NCBI RefSeq assembly: GCF_001499905.1
Contig: NZ_LQIS01000015.1
Span: forward strand, 31,806-95,805
Length of the DNA: 64,000 bases
Direction: 5' to 3'
Source of the DNA: Mycobacterium sp. GA-1285
GTDB lineage: Bacteria > Actinomycetota > Actinomycetes > Mycobacteriales > Mycobacteriaceae
Numbering within the stretch: the stretch's first letter is position 1; every line of letters begins with the position of its first letter. The notes below the pieces were generated by a model, which was not told the origin of the DNA, did not search any database, and worked only from the letters and a program-made list of their open reading frames with translations. Shown in pieces: positions 17,757 through 26,812 of this stretch. The translations under genes were made by a program, and so were the position numbers.

Positions 17757-19145
17757 CTACACCTTCAGCAACCCGGATTCGTGATAGCGGCGTTCCTTGT
17801 TGACCTGCCAGGGGTCGACGCTCGCGCCGAAATACCGCTTGACGCTGTGCATCGCACTGAGCATCGCGTGATCCTGGTTGTCGTAGCGGTGCATCCCGTT
17901 GCGTCCGATCGGATGCAGAGACGGGTAGTGCTTGCCGAGATACGTCCGGATGCGGGCGACGCTGGTATCCATCGCCGGATTGCAGATCGGATAGGCGAAC
18001 TGCGACCGGACGACCATGACCCGCTCGATCGTGGCGGGGTCGAAACCCACTGTGCGTAGGTCGCTTTCGACGATCCGTCGCATGTGTTCGTCGTCGGTGG
18101 TCCACAGCGCTGATCCTGTACCGATGAAGTACTCGAACCCCAGGTAGGTCCCATTCCACTGCGGTGGAGTGAGATCATCCGACCACCGGCGGTAGTTCTG
18201 GATACGGCCCACCCGCACGTTCTCACCGGGCGTGTACACCCAGTTGAAGGGGAGTTCGCGGTGCTGTCCGAGTGCTACTGCGACGGTGATCAGCCCTCGG
18301 TGCTTGAGCTGAGCGGCAGCTTCCCAAACCTCCTGTGGCGGTGCAGGTTCCAGGGCATTGACCAGCATCTGCAGTGGCATGCTGGAGAAGACCGCGTCTC
18401 CGGTCGCGTTGTCCCCGTTGCCCAGTTCGATCGTCCACCTCCTGCCGTCGAACCTCAGCTTGACGACCGACGATTGAAGCGAGGGTTCGACACCGAACTC
18501 CGCCAGCTCCGACGCTGCGGCCTCCCACAGCTGACCTGGCCCGCGGCGGGGGTAGAGAAACGCGTCGGTGGGCATCGCGTCGCGGGCGCCCCACACGATC
18601 GGCTTGATGCGCTGCTCGGCCCAGTCGCTGGTGAGTTGAGCGGGTTCGGCGAGCCACGTCTTGCGGACATACCCGTCGAAGAACATGCGGTACCAGTAGT
18701 CGCCGAACTGGTACCGGCCCCACTCGAGGAAGGTCGCCGAGTCGTCGACCGAGCGCATTCCTCGCCGAAGCCTGGACCACAAGAGACTGCCCAGGCCGCG
18801 CGCTCCACGTCCATAACCCAACTGGGTCAGCAGGTTTCGACCGACAAGCGGGTAGGGCACGTAGTGGCCGTCGACGAGCATGGCGGAGCGCCTCGACACC
18901 GCATGCCACTGGTCGGCAGGAAGCAGAGATTTCCAGAGTTGGAGGATCTGCTGGTTTTTGGTGAAGAACCGGTGGCCCCCCGGGTCGACCCGGAACCCGT
19001 GCTCACCCGGAGTACGTGCCAGGCCCCCGACGTTGGGCGATGCCTCGAACACCCGGGCGGCGACGCCGTTCTTAGCCAGTTCGAGAGCGGCGGTCAGCCC
19101 CGCGGGGCCTGCGCCGATGATCAAGGGCCGCCTGTCCGAGCGCAT
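17757..19145 (-). CDS. FAD-dependent amine-oxidase/UDP-galactopyranose-mutase-like protein
   Basis: 462 residues. The N-terminus is a Rossmann FAD-binding motif (IIGAGPAGLTAALEL, residues 10-24, then FEASPNVGG). The body is that of the protoporphyrinogen-oxidase/UGM-like group often found in polysaccharide clusters, with GGHRFF after the flavin site. No membrane segment. Candidate reactions are a redox or mutase step on a nucleotide sugar, or oxidation/reduction of a prenyl chain; sequence alone does not choose. Seven bases separate it from the cis-prenyltransferase-like gene upstream, so they form an operon. Confidence 0.8.
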   Translation of the reverse strand: MRSDRRPLIIGAGPAGLTAALELAKNGVAARVFEASPNVGGLARTPGEHGFRVDPGGHRFFTKNQQILQLWKSLLPADQWHAVSRRSAMLVDGHYVPYPLVGRNLLTQLGYGRGARGLGSLLWSRLRRGMRSVDDSATFLEWGRYQFGDYWYRMFFDGYVRKTWLAEPAQLTSDWAEQRIKPIVWGARDAMPTDAFLYPRRGPGQLWEAAASELAEFGVEPSLQSSVVKLRFDGRRWTIELGNGDNATGDAVFSSMPLQMLVNALEPAPPQEVWEAAAQLKHRGLITVAVALGQHRELPFNWVYTPGENVRVGRIQNYRRWSDDLTPPQWNGTYLGFEYFIGTGSALWTTDDEHMRRIVESDLRTVGFDPATIERVMVVRSQFAYPICNPAMDTSVARIRTYLGKHYPSLHPIGRNGMHRYDNQDHAMLSAMHSVKRYFGASVDPWQVNKERRYHESGLLKV

Positions 19146-19151
19146 TGGCGC

Positions 19152-19844
19152 CTACCGTCCCCGCAGCTGCGGTGTGCGCCGGTAGTCGTCGATGAACTCG
19201 TCGATGTGCCGCTCCTCGAGTTCGTTGAGCGGCGTCGCCGAAAACCGCAGCTGTGCGTACTGGGTCTGCAGCGGAAGGAAGCCGCTCAGCAGGGGCTCGG
19301 GAGAGGTGCGGATGACCAGGTCGACGTCTTCGATGTCAAAGGCACCGCGAATCTCGCCGCCCCGCTGCTGCGCTCGCCGAAGAGCTGCGCGTAGCTCGTC
19401 GTTCGCGTCGTAGGCGGCAAGGATGTTGATGCGGAACTGGTCTCCGTGCATGACGGACTCGGCGCGCCGAGCCGCCGCGACGTACTCCTCTGGAAGGGCT
19501 GTCCGATCACCGTACAACCGCACGCTGCACTCACCGGGCTCGAAGCGGGCGGGGATCAGGCAGGTCAGGAAGTAGATCGAGGCCTTGAACACCGGCTGGA
19601 GCTCGTCTTGAGTGCGGGCGAGATTGGCGCGGCTCAGGTTGTACACCGACACGGTCCCTACGTTGTGTCGGCGCAGCACCTGAAGAATGTCGGCGACCTT
19701 TTCCGCGCCCCGTAGGTACGCCTCAGCCAACGGAATGTCGTGGCTTTTTGCCCACCGGCGCATACCGTCTGGGATCAAACCGACATGTGCAGGCTCGCAG
19801 CCCGTCAATACGTGCAACCTGGCCCCCCAATTAAGCGCACTCAT
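19152..19844 (-). CDS. Divergent cis-prenyltransferase (UppS-like) with altered active site
   Basis: 230 residues from ATG 19844. Clearly the UppS fold: HVGLIPDGMRRWAK aligns with the HVAIIMDGNGRWA region, SVYNLSRANLAR with the ENW loop, and VDLVIRTSPEPLLSGF with the C-terminal IRTGGE motif. By eye against E. coli UppS, the catalytic Asp26, Arg30, Arg194 and Ser202 are kept, but Asn28 is Met, His43 is Tyr, Arg200 is Leu and the Mg-binding Glu213 is Gln. It may use an unusual substrate, have a non-catalytic role like eukaryotic NgBR, or make a short prenyl. Upstream gene of the operon with the flavoprotein. Confidence 0.82.
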   Translation of the reverse strand: MSALNWGARLHVLTGCEPAHVGLIPDGMRRWAKSHDIPLAEAYLRGAEKVADILQVLRRHNVGTVSVYNLSRANLARTQDELQPVFKASIYFLTCLIPARFEPGECSVRLYGDRTALPEEYVAAARRAESVMHGDQFRINILAAYDANDELRAALRRAQQRGGEIRGAFDIEDVDLVIRTSPEPLLSGFLPLQTQYAQLRFSATPLNELEERHIDEFIDDYRRTPQLRGR

Positions 19845-20426
19845 AACCCTGGGTAAGTGTACTTATTGTCTGTCCATGAGATCGGTCATTCAAACATTCT
19901 CGAGGCGGTTCCGCCACGAAGCCGCCTGCGGAAGACGAACGGAGGGCACCAAGGGGCGAAGTCGCAGCTCCGGACGGCAGTCGGGGGAAGGGGGACAGGG
20001 GCTCTCCACGCCCCAGTTCGGCCGCGATCGGCGATCTGCGGCACTCGCACGAGACCTCGTTTGGGCCCCACGCACCGCCCTTTTTAATGGTCTCTTCTAG
20101 ATAGGTATGCCACCTCCGGTCATGAGTCAAGCCAACGACGAAAAAACGCCTTCCTCGGCGCTCGAGATGTCGCCGAAATACGGCATCGAGTGTCGAAAGC
20201 TTGCATTAGCGATGTAAAAATGTGTCGTCAATGCGCAGATACAGCAAATTGCTAAGGGGTGTCCATCACGCTCGCGCGGGTAACCTTCTCGGCGACGAAC
20301 CGAGTGCAAGGGTTGGGGTGCGCGCCAAGTGGTGGCGTCACTCTTGTTCCCGCGGCGTCAATTTCAGCGAATAGACGTCGCCGTTCGTCGTGAGTGGGGT
20401 CGCCGGCCACGGCACGCGCGTCAAGG

Positions 20427-20454
20427 CGAGGAGACGACTTCGTTGGTCTCCTCG
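20427..20454. repeat. Perfect 9-bp inverted repeat (hairpin)
   Basis: CGAGGAGAC (20427-20435), ten-base loop, GTCTCCTCG (20446-20454). It is the second hairpin beyond the tRNA-Gly 3' end on the minus strand and may act as a back-up terminator or a small-RNA element. Confidence 0.5.
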
Positions 20455-20467
20455 GGGCGCAGCGGCG

Positions 20468-20488
20468 GTCAGATCGTCATGATCTGAC
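20468..20488 (-). terminator. Hairpin downstream of tRNA-Gly
   Basis: GTCAGATC (20468-20475), five-base loop, GATCTGAC (20481-20488), a perfect 8-bp stem about 50 bases past the tRNA-Gly 3' end in its direction of transcription. No T-run. Confidence 0.5.
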
Positions 20489-20537
20489 GCCACCCCGGCA
20501 TCCACGCACAGCGCCGCGACTGTCGCATTGTCACCAG

Positions 20538-20608
20538 AGCGGGCGACGGGAATCGAACCCGCGTAGCTAGTTTGGAAGACTAGGGCTCTACCATTGAGCT
20601 ACGCCCGC
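20538..20608 (-). tRNA. tRNA-Gly (anticodon TCC)
   Basis: 71-base cloverleaf. The acceptor stem GCGGGCG pairs with CGCCCGC, the D-arm GTAGCTCAATGGTAGAGC is normal, and the anticodon stem CTAGT/ACTAG encloses loop CTTCCAA with anticodon TCC. The T-arm carries GGTTCGATTCC. CCA is not encoded. Confidence 0.95.
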
Positions 20609-20763
20609 ATGTACAGCAAGACCAGATCGTACCGGCGGCAGCCAAATCAAATCCAATTGAAGGCTTCGCGTGTCCGGCCCGTAGTATCTCGCGTGGTCGT
20701 TCCGTGTTTTGCGGACGGCCCGCGCGGGCGCAGCGCTCAAGCGCCGGCGCGACGAGCACAGCA

Positions 20764-20837
20764 CGGGGTGTAGCGCAGCTTGGTAGCGCATCCGCTTTGG
20801 GAGCGGAAGGCCGCAGGTTCAAATCCTGTCACCCCGA
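20764..20837 (+). tRNA. tRNA-Pro (anticodon TGG)
   Basis: 74-base cloverleaf. The acceptor CGGGGTG pairs with CACCCCG, with discriminator A. The anticodon stem CCGCT/AGCGG encloses the TGG anticodon, and the T-arm carries GGTTCAAATCC. CCA is not encoded. It lies 51 bases upstream of tig and is divergent from tRNA-Gly; the 155-base gap between them must hold both promoters. Confidence 0.95.
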
Positions 20838-20888
20838 CTGCGACACCGACCGAACACCAGATCCACCCAGATTTATGAGGAGCAGATC

Positions 20889-22307
20889 GTGAAGAGCACC
20901 GTCGAGAAGTTGAGCCCCACCCGGGTGCGCATCAACGTGGAGGTGCCCTTCACCGAGCTCGAACCCGACTTCGACCGCGCGTTCAAGCAGCTGGCCAAGC
21001 AGGTCCGGCTCCCCGGTTTCCGTCCCGGCAAGGCGCCGCGCAAACTGCTCGAGGCCCGCGTCGGCCGCGAAGCGATGCTGGACCAGGTCGTCAGCGAGGC
21101 CCTACCCGGCCGCTACAGCGAGGCGGTCACCAGCTCCGAGGTGCAGCCGCTGGGCCAGCCCGAGATCGAGATCACCAACAAGGAATACGGCCAGGACCTC
21201 ACCTTCACCGCCGAGGTCGATATCCGCCCGGAGATCGAGCTTCCCGACCTGTCGGCGCTGACGGTGACCGTCGACGCCATCGAGGTCACCGACGAGGAGG
21301 TCGACGCCGAACTGCAATCGCTGCGCGCACGCTTCGGCACGCTCAAGGGCGTGGACCGCGCCGTCGAGAACGGCGACTTCGTCTCCATCGACCTGTCGGC
21401 CACCGTGGACGGCGAGGAGTTGCCCGAGGCAGCCACCGAGGGTCTGTCGCACGAGGTCGGTTCGGGTCAGCTGATCGACGGTCTCGACGACGCGATCGTC
21501 GGCCTCAAGGAGGGGGAGACTCGCGTCTTCACCACCAAGCTGGCCGCCGGGGAGCACGCGGACAAGGACGCGCAGGTGACCGTCACCGTCAAGTCGGTCA
21601 AGGAGCGCGAACTGCCTGAGCCCGATGACGACTTCGCCCAGCTGGCAAGCGAATTCGACACCATCGACGAGCTCAAGGAGTCGCTGGCCGACCAGGTGCG
21701 CCGGGTCAAGCGAGCCCAGCAGGCCGAGAAGATCCGCAACAAGGTGCTCGAGACGTTGCTCGAGCAGGTCGAGGTGCCGCTGCCGGAGAAGGTGGTGCAG
21801 GCCCAGGTCGACGACGCGTTGCACAACGCGATCCACGGGTTGGACCACGACGAGGCACGCTTGGCCGACGTGCTCGAGGCCCAGGGCAGCAGCCGGGAGA
21901 AGTTCGACGCCGACAACCGCAGCAATGCGGAAAAGGCTGTCAAGACGCAATTGCTCGTCGACGCGATCGCCGACAAGCTCGACGTCCAGGTCGGCCAGAA
22001 CGACATCAGCGAGCGCCTGATGCTGATGTCTCAGCAATACGGTCTGCAGCCCCAGCAGCTGATTCAGACGCTGCAGCAGAACAATCAGCTGCCCGCCCTG
22101 TTCGCCGACGTGCGTCGGGGGTTGGCGCTCGCAGCGGTCGTCGAGGGCGCCACCGTCACCGACTCCGACGGCAACGTGATCGACACCACGGAGTTCTTCG
22201 GCCGGTCCGACGCTCAGACCGAGGAGGCGCAGATCGAGGATGCTGCCGACGAGGCCCCGGACACCGCGGAGGCTGAAGCGGACGAGGAGTCGGCCGACGC
22301 GAAGTGA
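20889..22307 (+). CDS. tig: Trigger factor (ribosome-associated chaperone)
   Basis: 472 residues from GTG 20889 with GAGGAGC upstream. Binds the ribosome exit tunnel and folds nascent chains. Visible parts are the N-terminal ribosome-binding domain with the signature region [10 protein letters not shown] (residues 44-53) and the FKBP-type prolyl isomerase domain about 150-240. A helical C-terminal chaperone domain follows, ending in an acidic tail rich in Glu, Asp and Ala. Sits upstream of clpP1P2, the conserved chaperone-protease arrangement (Rv2462c-Rv2460c). Confidence 0.95.
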   Translation: MKSTVEKLSPTRVRINVEVPFTELEPDFDRAFKQLAKQVRLPGFRPGKAPRKLLEARVGREAMLDQVVSEALPGRYSEAVTSSEVQPLGQPEIEITNKEYGQDLTFTAEVDIRPEIELPDLSALTVTVDAIEVTDEEVDAELQSLRARFGTLKGVDRAVENGDFVSIDLSATVDGEELPEAATEGLSHEVGSGQLIDGLDDAIVGLKEGETRVFTTKLAAGEHADKDAQVTVTVKSVKERELPEPDDDFAQLASEFDTIDELKESLADQVRRVKRAQQAEKIRNKVLETLLEQVEVPLPEKVVQAQVDDALHNAIHGLDHDEARLADVLEAQGSSREKFDADNRSNAEKAVKTQLLVDAIADKLDVQVGQNDISERLMLMSQQYGLQPQQLIQTLQQNNQLPALFADVRRGLALAAVVEGATVTDSDGNVIDTTEFFGRSDAQTEEAQIEDAADEAPDTAEAEADEESADAK

Positions 22308-22405
22308 CGCTGTGAGCGAACGCGGCCCGGCTAGGGACTGCGCGTCCGCGCGGGACGGTTAGTGTCGGTGAGTATCAAGCTCGTGAAGAAAGCAGGTATC
22401 CAGTC

Positions 22406-23017
22406 GTGACCCACATGCGTGGCGCCTCGCAAGGCCTCAACCTTGTCGACTCGGTCTATGAGCGGTTGCTGGCCGAGCGGATCATCTTCCTGGGCTCACA
22501 GGTCGATGACGACATCGCCAACAAGCTCTGCGCACAGATTCTGCTGCTGTCCGCCGAGGATCCCACCAAGGACATCCATCTCTACATCAACTCGCCCGGC
22601 GGTTCCATCAGCGCCGGCATGGCGGTCTACGACACGATGGTGCTCGCGCCGTGCGACGTCGCCACCTACGCCATGGGCATGGCCGCCTCGATGGGCGAGT
22701 TCCTGCTCGCGGCGGGCACGAAGGGTAAGCGCTATGCCCTGCCGCACGCGCGGATCCTGATGCACCAGCCGCTCGGCGGCATCACCGGCGGCGCGGCCGA
22801 CATCGCAATCCAGGCCGAGCAGTTCGCGGTGATCAAGAAGGAGATGTTCCGGTTGAACGCGGAGTTCACCGGGCAGCCCATCGAGCGGATCGAAGCGGAC
22901 TCCGACCGCGACCGCTGGTTCACCGCGCAGGAAGCCCTTGAGTACGGCTTCGTCGACCACATCATCACCAGCGCGAGCGTCAACGGCTCAGGACCAGGAG
23001 CGGGACTAGACAAATGA
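22406..23017 (+). CDS. clpP1: ATP-dependent Clp protease proteolytic subunit 1
   Basis: 203 residues from GTG 22406, preceded by GAAAGCAGG; an in-frame ATG three codons later is an alternative. Serine peptidase of the essential mixed ClpP1P2 chamber. Catalytic Ser is in GMAASMGEF, His in LMHQPLGG, and Asp in the following helix region. Its TGA overlaps the clpP2 ATG (ATGA), which fits the need for equal amounts of the two subunits. Confidence 0.96.
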   Translation: MTHMRGASQGLNLVDSVYERLLAERIIFLGSQVDDDIANKLCAQILLLSAEDPTKDIHLYINSPGGSISAGMAVYDTMVLAPCDVATYAMGMAASMGEFLLAAGTKGKRYALPHARILMHQPLGGITGGAADIAIQAEQFAVIKKEMFRLNAEFTGQPIERIEADSDRDRWFTAQEALEYGFVDHIITSASVNGSGPGAGLDK

Positions 23018-23697
23018 CCGACCACTTGCACCTTCAGGCGGACGCTCGCCTGCAGCCCCACGGCGGTGCCGTGATGCAGCCGCAGGCCCGCTACATCCTG
23101 CCGTCGTTCATCGAGCACTCCAGCTTCGGCGTCAAGGAGTCCAATCCGTACAACAAGCTCTTCGAGGAACGCATCATCTTTCTCGGTGTGCAGGTCGACG
23201 ACGCGTCGGCGAACGACATCATGGCCCAGTTGCTGGTGCTGGAGTCGCTCGATCCCGACCGCGACATCACGATGTACATCAACTCGCCGGGCGGCTCGTT
23301 CACCTCGCTGATGGCGATCTACGACACCATGCAGTACGTGCGCGCCGACATCCAGACGGTGTGCCTGGGCCAGGCCGCGTCGGCCGCCGCGGTGTTGCTG
23401 GCGGCGGGTACCCCCGGTAAGCGCATGGCGCTGCCGAACGCTCGTGTGCTGATTCACCAGCCCGCGTTGGCCGGCGTCATCCAGGGCCAGTTCTCCGACC
23501 TCGAGATCCAGGCCAAGGAGATCGAGCGGATGCGCACGCTGATGGAGGTGACGCTGGCCAACCACACCGGCAAGACCCCCGAGCAGATCCGCAAGGACAC
23601 CGACCGCGACAAGATCCTGACCGCCGAAGAGGCCAAGGAATACGGCGTCATCGACACGGTTCTGGAGTACCGCAAGCTGTCCGCCCAGACCGCCTGA
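23014..23697 (+). CDS. clpP2: ATP-dependent Clp protease proteolytic subunit 2
   Basis: 227 residues, start fixed by the ATGA overlap with clpP1. Partner ring of ClpP1; ClpP2 docks the ClpX and ClpC1 ATPases. Core is almost identical to the M. tuberculosis protein ([31 protein letters not shown] with the catalytic Ser, LIHQPAL with His). The N-terminal propeptide is about 13 residues longer than in Rv2460c and differs in sequence, as expected for the autoprocessed region. Confidence 0.96.
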   Translation: MTDHLHLQADARLQPHGGAVMQPQARYILPSFIEHSSFGVKESNPYNKLFEERIIFLGVQVDDASANDIMAQLLVLESLDPDRDITMYINSPGGSFTSLMAIYDTMQYVRADIQTVCLGQAASAAAVLLAAGTPGKRMALPNARVLIHQPALAGVIQGQFSDLEIQAKEIERMRTLMEVTLANHTGKTPEQIRKDTDRDKILTAEEAKEYGVIDTVLEYRKLSAQTA

Positions 23698-24073
23698 CCG
23701 TTTGCTCCCGGTCCCGTGGGGCCGGGCCCGGTCTGCTCAGCACCGGCCGGGGTGTGTCCCGCCGACCGCGGGCGCCGACAGCGTCACACCGCTCGACGGA
23801 GGCGTGCGTCGCGCTGATTAACGGGTACTTTGGGTGCCGACGCTCTCTCGGTCCGGTCACGGCGACGACACGCCAAAGACACGGTAGCGCGTTCGCCGGG
23901 GTCCGAGGGTAATCAGACGATATGTTGGCGCGAACACAGATGAATACCACTGGCGCGATTCGGCTTTATCGGTCGCCTCGCGCGGGAACAAACGGGTAGC
24001 GTCGGGTTCACCACCCGAGGCAACCACAGAAATCAAGCTTCATCGGCTGCGAGGAAAGTAGGGCCCCACCACC
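23698..24073 (+). promoter_or_regulatory. 376-base spacer between clpP2 and clpX with terminator and clpX promoter
   Basis: CCCGGTCCC (23707-23715) and GGGGCCGGG (23718-23726) form a GC-rich hairpin just past clpP2, a probable terminator. TATGTT at 23921-23926 is a candidate -10 box, giving a clpX leader of about 140 bases. No gene is seen; M. tuberculosis has extra genes (mmuM region) in this gap that are absent here. Confidence 0.45.
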
Positions 24074-25354
24074 ATGGCGCGCATTGGAGACGGCGGTGAC
24101 CTGCTGAAGTGCTCGTTCTGCGGCAAGAGTCAAAAGCAGGTCAAGAAGCTCATTGCGGGTCCGGGCGTCTATATCTGCGACGAGTGCATCGATCTTTGTA
24201 ACGAGATCATCGAAGAGGAACTCGCCGACGCGGACGACGTAAAACTCGACGAGCTACCGAAACCCGCGGAGATCCGCGAATTCCTCGAGGGTTACGTCAT
24301 CGGACAGGACACCGCCAAGCGCACGCTCGCGGTCGCCGTCTACAACCACTACAAGCGGATTCAGGCAGGAGAGAAGACGCGGGATTCACGTTCTGAGCCT
24401 GTCGAACTGGCCAAGTCCAACATCTTGATGCTCGGGCCGACCGGCTGCGGCAAGACCTACCTGGCGCAGACGTTGGCCAAGATGCTTAACGTGCCGTTCG
24501 CGATCGCCGACGCCACCGCGCTGACCGAAGCCGGATACGTGGGCGAGGACGTCGAGAACATTCTGCTCAAGCTGATCCAGGCGGCCGACTACGACGTCAA
24601 GCGCGCCGAGACCGGCATCATCTACATCGACGAGGTCGACAAGATCGCCCGCAAGAGCGAGAACCCGTCGATCACCCGCGACGTTTCCGGCGAGGGCGTC
24701 CAGCAGGCGTTGCTGAAGATCCTGGAGGGAACGCAGGCGTCGGTGCCTCCGCAGGGCGGCCGCAAGCATCCCCACCAGGAGTTCATCCAGATCGACACCA
24801 CCAACGTGTTGTTCATCGTGGCGGGGGCGTTCGCGGGTCTGGAGAAGATCGTCTCCGACCGCGTCGGCAAGCGCGGCCTGGGCTTCGGCGCCGAGGTGCA
24901 CTCGAAGGCCGACATTGACACCGCCGACCACTTTGCCGAGGTCATGCCCGAGGATCTGATCAAGTTCGGGCTGATCCCGGAGTTCATCGGCCGGCTGCCC
25001 GTCGTGGCGTCGGTGACGAACCTGGACAAGGATTCGCTCGTGCAGATTCTGTCCAAGCCCAAGAACGCGTTGGTGAAGCAGTACACGCGCCTGTTCGAGA
25101 TGGACGGCGTCGAACTCGAGTTCACCGACGAGGCGTTGGAGGCGATTGCCGATCAGGCCATCCACCGGGGCACCGGCGCCCGCGGGCTGCGCGCAATCAT
25201 GGAAGAAGTCCTGCTGCCGGTGATGTACGACATCCCCAGCCGCGACGACGTCGCCAAGGTGGTCGTCACCAAGGAGACCGTGCAGGACAACGTGCTGCCG
25301 ACCATCGTGCCGCGCAAGCCCTCACGCCCTGAGCGTCGCGACAAGTCCGCCTGA
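24074..25354 (+). CDS. clpX: ATP-dependent Clp protease ATP-binding subunit ClpX
   Basis: 426 residues. AAA+ unfoldase feeding ClpP1P2. The N-terminal C4 zinc finger (CSFCGK...CDECIDLC, residues 14-39) recognises substrates and adaptors. Walker A is GPTGCGKT (about 120-127), Walker B is [10 protein letters not shown], and a GYVGEDVE pore-loop follows the Walker A region. The IGF-type ClpP-docking loop (LGFGAEV) is at about 272. Length is exactly that of Rv2457c. It converges on fdhD. Confidence 0.96.
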   Translation: MARIGDGGDLLKCSFCGKSQKQVKKLIAGPGVYICDECIDLCNEIIEEELADADDVKLDELPKPAEIREFLEGYVIGQDTAKRTLAVAVYNHYKRIQAGEKTRDSRSEPVELAKSNILMLGPTGCGKTYLAQTLAKMLNVPFAIADATALTEAGYVGEDVENILLKLIQAADYDVKRAETGIIYIDEVDKIARKSENPSITRDVSGEGVQQALLKILEGTQASVPPQGGRKHPHQEFIQIDTTNVLFIVAGAFAGLEKIVSDRVGKRGLGFGAEVHSKADIDTADHFAEVMPEDLIKFGLIPEFIGRLPVVASVTNLDKDSLVQILSKPKNALVKQYTRLFEMDGVELEFTDEALEAIADQAIHRGTGARGLRAIMEEVLLPVMYDIPSRDDVAKVVVTKETVQDNVLPTIVPRKPSRPERRDKSA

Positions 25355-25410
25355 CCCGCACGCTCGAAACGCGTTGTCTGCGCGCAACATTGGCCCGTCC
25401 GTCGTCAGCT

Positions 25411-26247
25411 TCAGTGCACGACGCGGTCGGGCCGGGTGTAGACGTTCATCGACCGCCCCCGTAGGAATGCCACCAGCGTCAGCCCGGACTGGCTGGCCAA
25501 GTCGACGGCCAGCGAAGACGGCGCCGACACCGCGGCGAGAACCGGAATACCTGCCATCACGGCTTTCTGCGTCAGTTCGAAGGAAGCGCGTCCGCTGACC
25601 AGCAGCACGGTTCCCGCGAGCGGAATGCGGTCCTGCTCGACCGCCCATCCGATGACCTTGTCGACGGCGTTGTGCCGACCGACGTCTTCCCGCACGGCGA
25701 GTGTCATGCCGTCGGAGTCGAAAAGCGCAGCGCCGTGCAGCCCGCCGGTGCTGGCAAAGACTTTCTGGGCTTTGCGCAGCCGGGCCGGCAGCTGGGAGAG
25801 GGTCTGCGCTGTGATGGTGGCCGGATCGTCCCCCGGACCGTGGCGGCTGCTCAATTGCACCGCCTCCAGCGACGCCTTACCGCAAACCCCGCACGAGGAT
25901 GTGGTGTAGAAGTTCCGGGTGACGTCGACATCGGGCGGCGCGACGTGCGGGGCCAGCGTCACGTCCAGGATGTTGTAGGTGTTCTGCGAAAAACCCGCGT
26001 CGTCGACGCCTGTGCCCTTGCAGTAGCGCGCCGTGAGCACGTCGTCACGTCCGGCGATGACACCCTCGGTGAGCAGAAAACCTTGCACGAGTTCGACATC
26101 GGAGCCCGGGGTGCGCATCGTCACTGTGACGGGTGCGCCGTTGACACGGATCTCCATCGGTTCCTCGACGACGAGGGTCTCCGGCCGCGCCACCGCGGAG
26201 TCCATGGTCAGGTGCTGTACCCGCCGCCTGGCTGTGACCCGACCCAT
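25411..26247 (-). CDS. fdhD: Formate dehydrogenase accessory sulfurtransferase FdhD
   Basis: 278 residues from ATG 26247. Passes sulfur from a cysteine desulfurase to the molybdenum cofactor, needed to activate formate dehydrogenase. The active cysteine motif SCGVCGK is at about residues 118-124, with [13 protein letters not shown] as the second family signature. In M. tuberculosis the gene (Rv2899c) is elsewhere; here it lies between clpX and korA, 4 kb from mobA, another Mo-cofactor gene. Confidence 0.93.
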   Translation of the reverse strand: MGRVTARRRVQHLTMDSAVARPETLVVEEPMEIRVNGAPVTVTMRTPGSDVELVQGFLLTEGVIAGRDDVLTARYCKGTGVDDAGFSQNTYNILDVTLAPHVAPPDVDVTRNFYTTSSCGVCGKASLEAVQLSSRHGPGDDPATITAQTLSQLPARLRKAQKVFASTGGLHGAALFDSDGMTLAVREDVGRHNAVDKVIGWAVEQDRIPLAGTVLLVSGRASFELTQKAVMAGIPVLAAVSAPSSLAVDLASQSGLTLVAFLRGRSMNVYTRPDRVVH

Positions 26248-26352
26248 GACTCCACCCTAGGCCGGATCGACATCGAAACGTTTCCGTGCTGTTCATGGCG
26301 GGGCTCAGCGCGGGAGGCGGCGTCATCGGCATCCGAACGGCACAATGGGTGC

Positions 26353-26496
26353 GTGCACAACGAACTCGAACCGAACCGCCGCATGCCGGTCTGGCGTGAT
26401 CCGCTGTCGGCTGGATTCCGCGCGCACCGCCACCTGTTGTTACTGCGCCTGCGCTGGCACGAGCGGCGCGGGGAGTCTGCGTCCACCCGTCAATGA
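26353..26496 (+). CDS. Possible small protein, 47 residues
   Basis: GTG 26353 opens a 47-codon frame (VHNELEPNRRMPVW...) rich in Arg, His and Leu. It is preceded six bases upstream by CACAAT, which resembles a -10 box of a leaderless gene. It starts 105 bases from the divergent fdhD start. No family recognised. Short, basic and unsupported by a ribosome site, so it may be chance. Confidence 0.25.
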   Translation: MHNELEPNRRMPVWRDPLSAGFRAHRHLLLLRLRWHERRGESASTRQ

Positions 26497-26812
26497 CGGC
26501 TAGACGACCTGCGGCGACGATGTGCTAGCTACCGGCTACTGAACGGTAACTATTTCCTTAGTTTTTCTGTCTCGTAGACGTGACGAACACCACAGTTATG
26601 TCTCACAGGAGGCGCCCACACATCCCCTGAGCTGTGAATTCGACTCCATGCATGCGGCACGCCGCGGGCGAGCCCGGTGAAGGGCTGCCTAAGAGAAGTG
26701 CAATAATCGGTACTAGCAGTGACATCAAAAATCTTGGTGGACGTCCACCGACGGCGCGTCGACTCGACTGTGACTCGGAGGACATCACCACGCAGCGTGG
26801 AAGGCAGGCCTC
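26497..26812 (+). promoter_or_regulatory. 316-base region upstream of korA
   Basis: No gene seen. The left part is relatively AT-rich (the stretch near 26541-26570 has ACTATTTCCTTAG and TTTTTCTG), which is where a promoter is expected. GGAAGG before GTG 26813 is the korA ribosome site. I cannot assign a specific operator. Confidence 0.35.

Larger units (their letters stand above)
19845..20537. other. Gene-free 693-base region between the glycan genes and tRNA-Gly
   Basis: No convincing coding frame on either strand; the short open frames here lack ribosome sites and recognisable products. It contains a GGGGC-7-GCCCC hairpin near 19998-20014, an A6 tract near 20140, and the two strong hairpins listed separately. 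The left part should carry the promoter of the minus-strand prenyltransferase operon (possible -10 TACACT on the minus strand about 11 bases before ATG 19844). Confidence 0.5.

Noticed and set aside
20538..20837. Integration site (att) of an island at the tRNA genes
   Set aside because: No integrase and no duplicated tRNA 3' segment seen at the far side of the block, so a tRNA-targeted integration is not supported.
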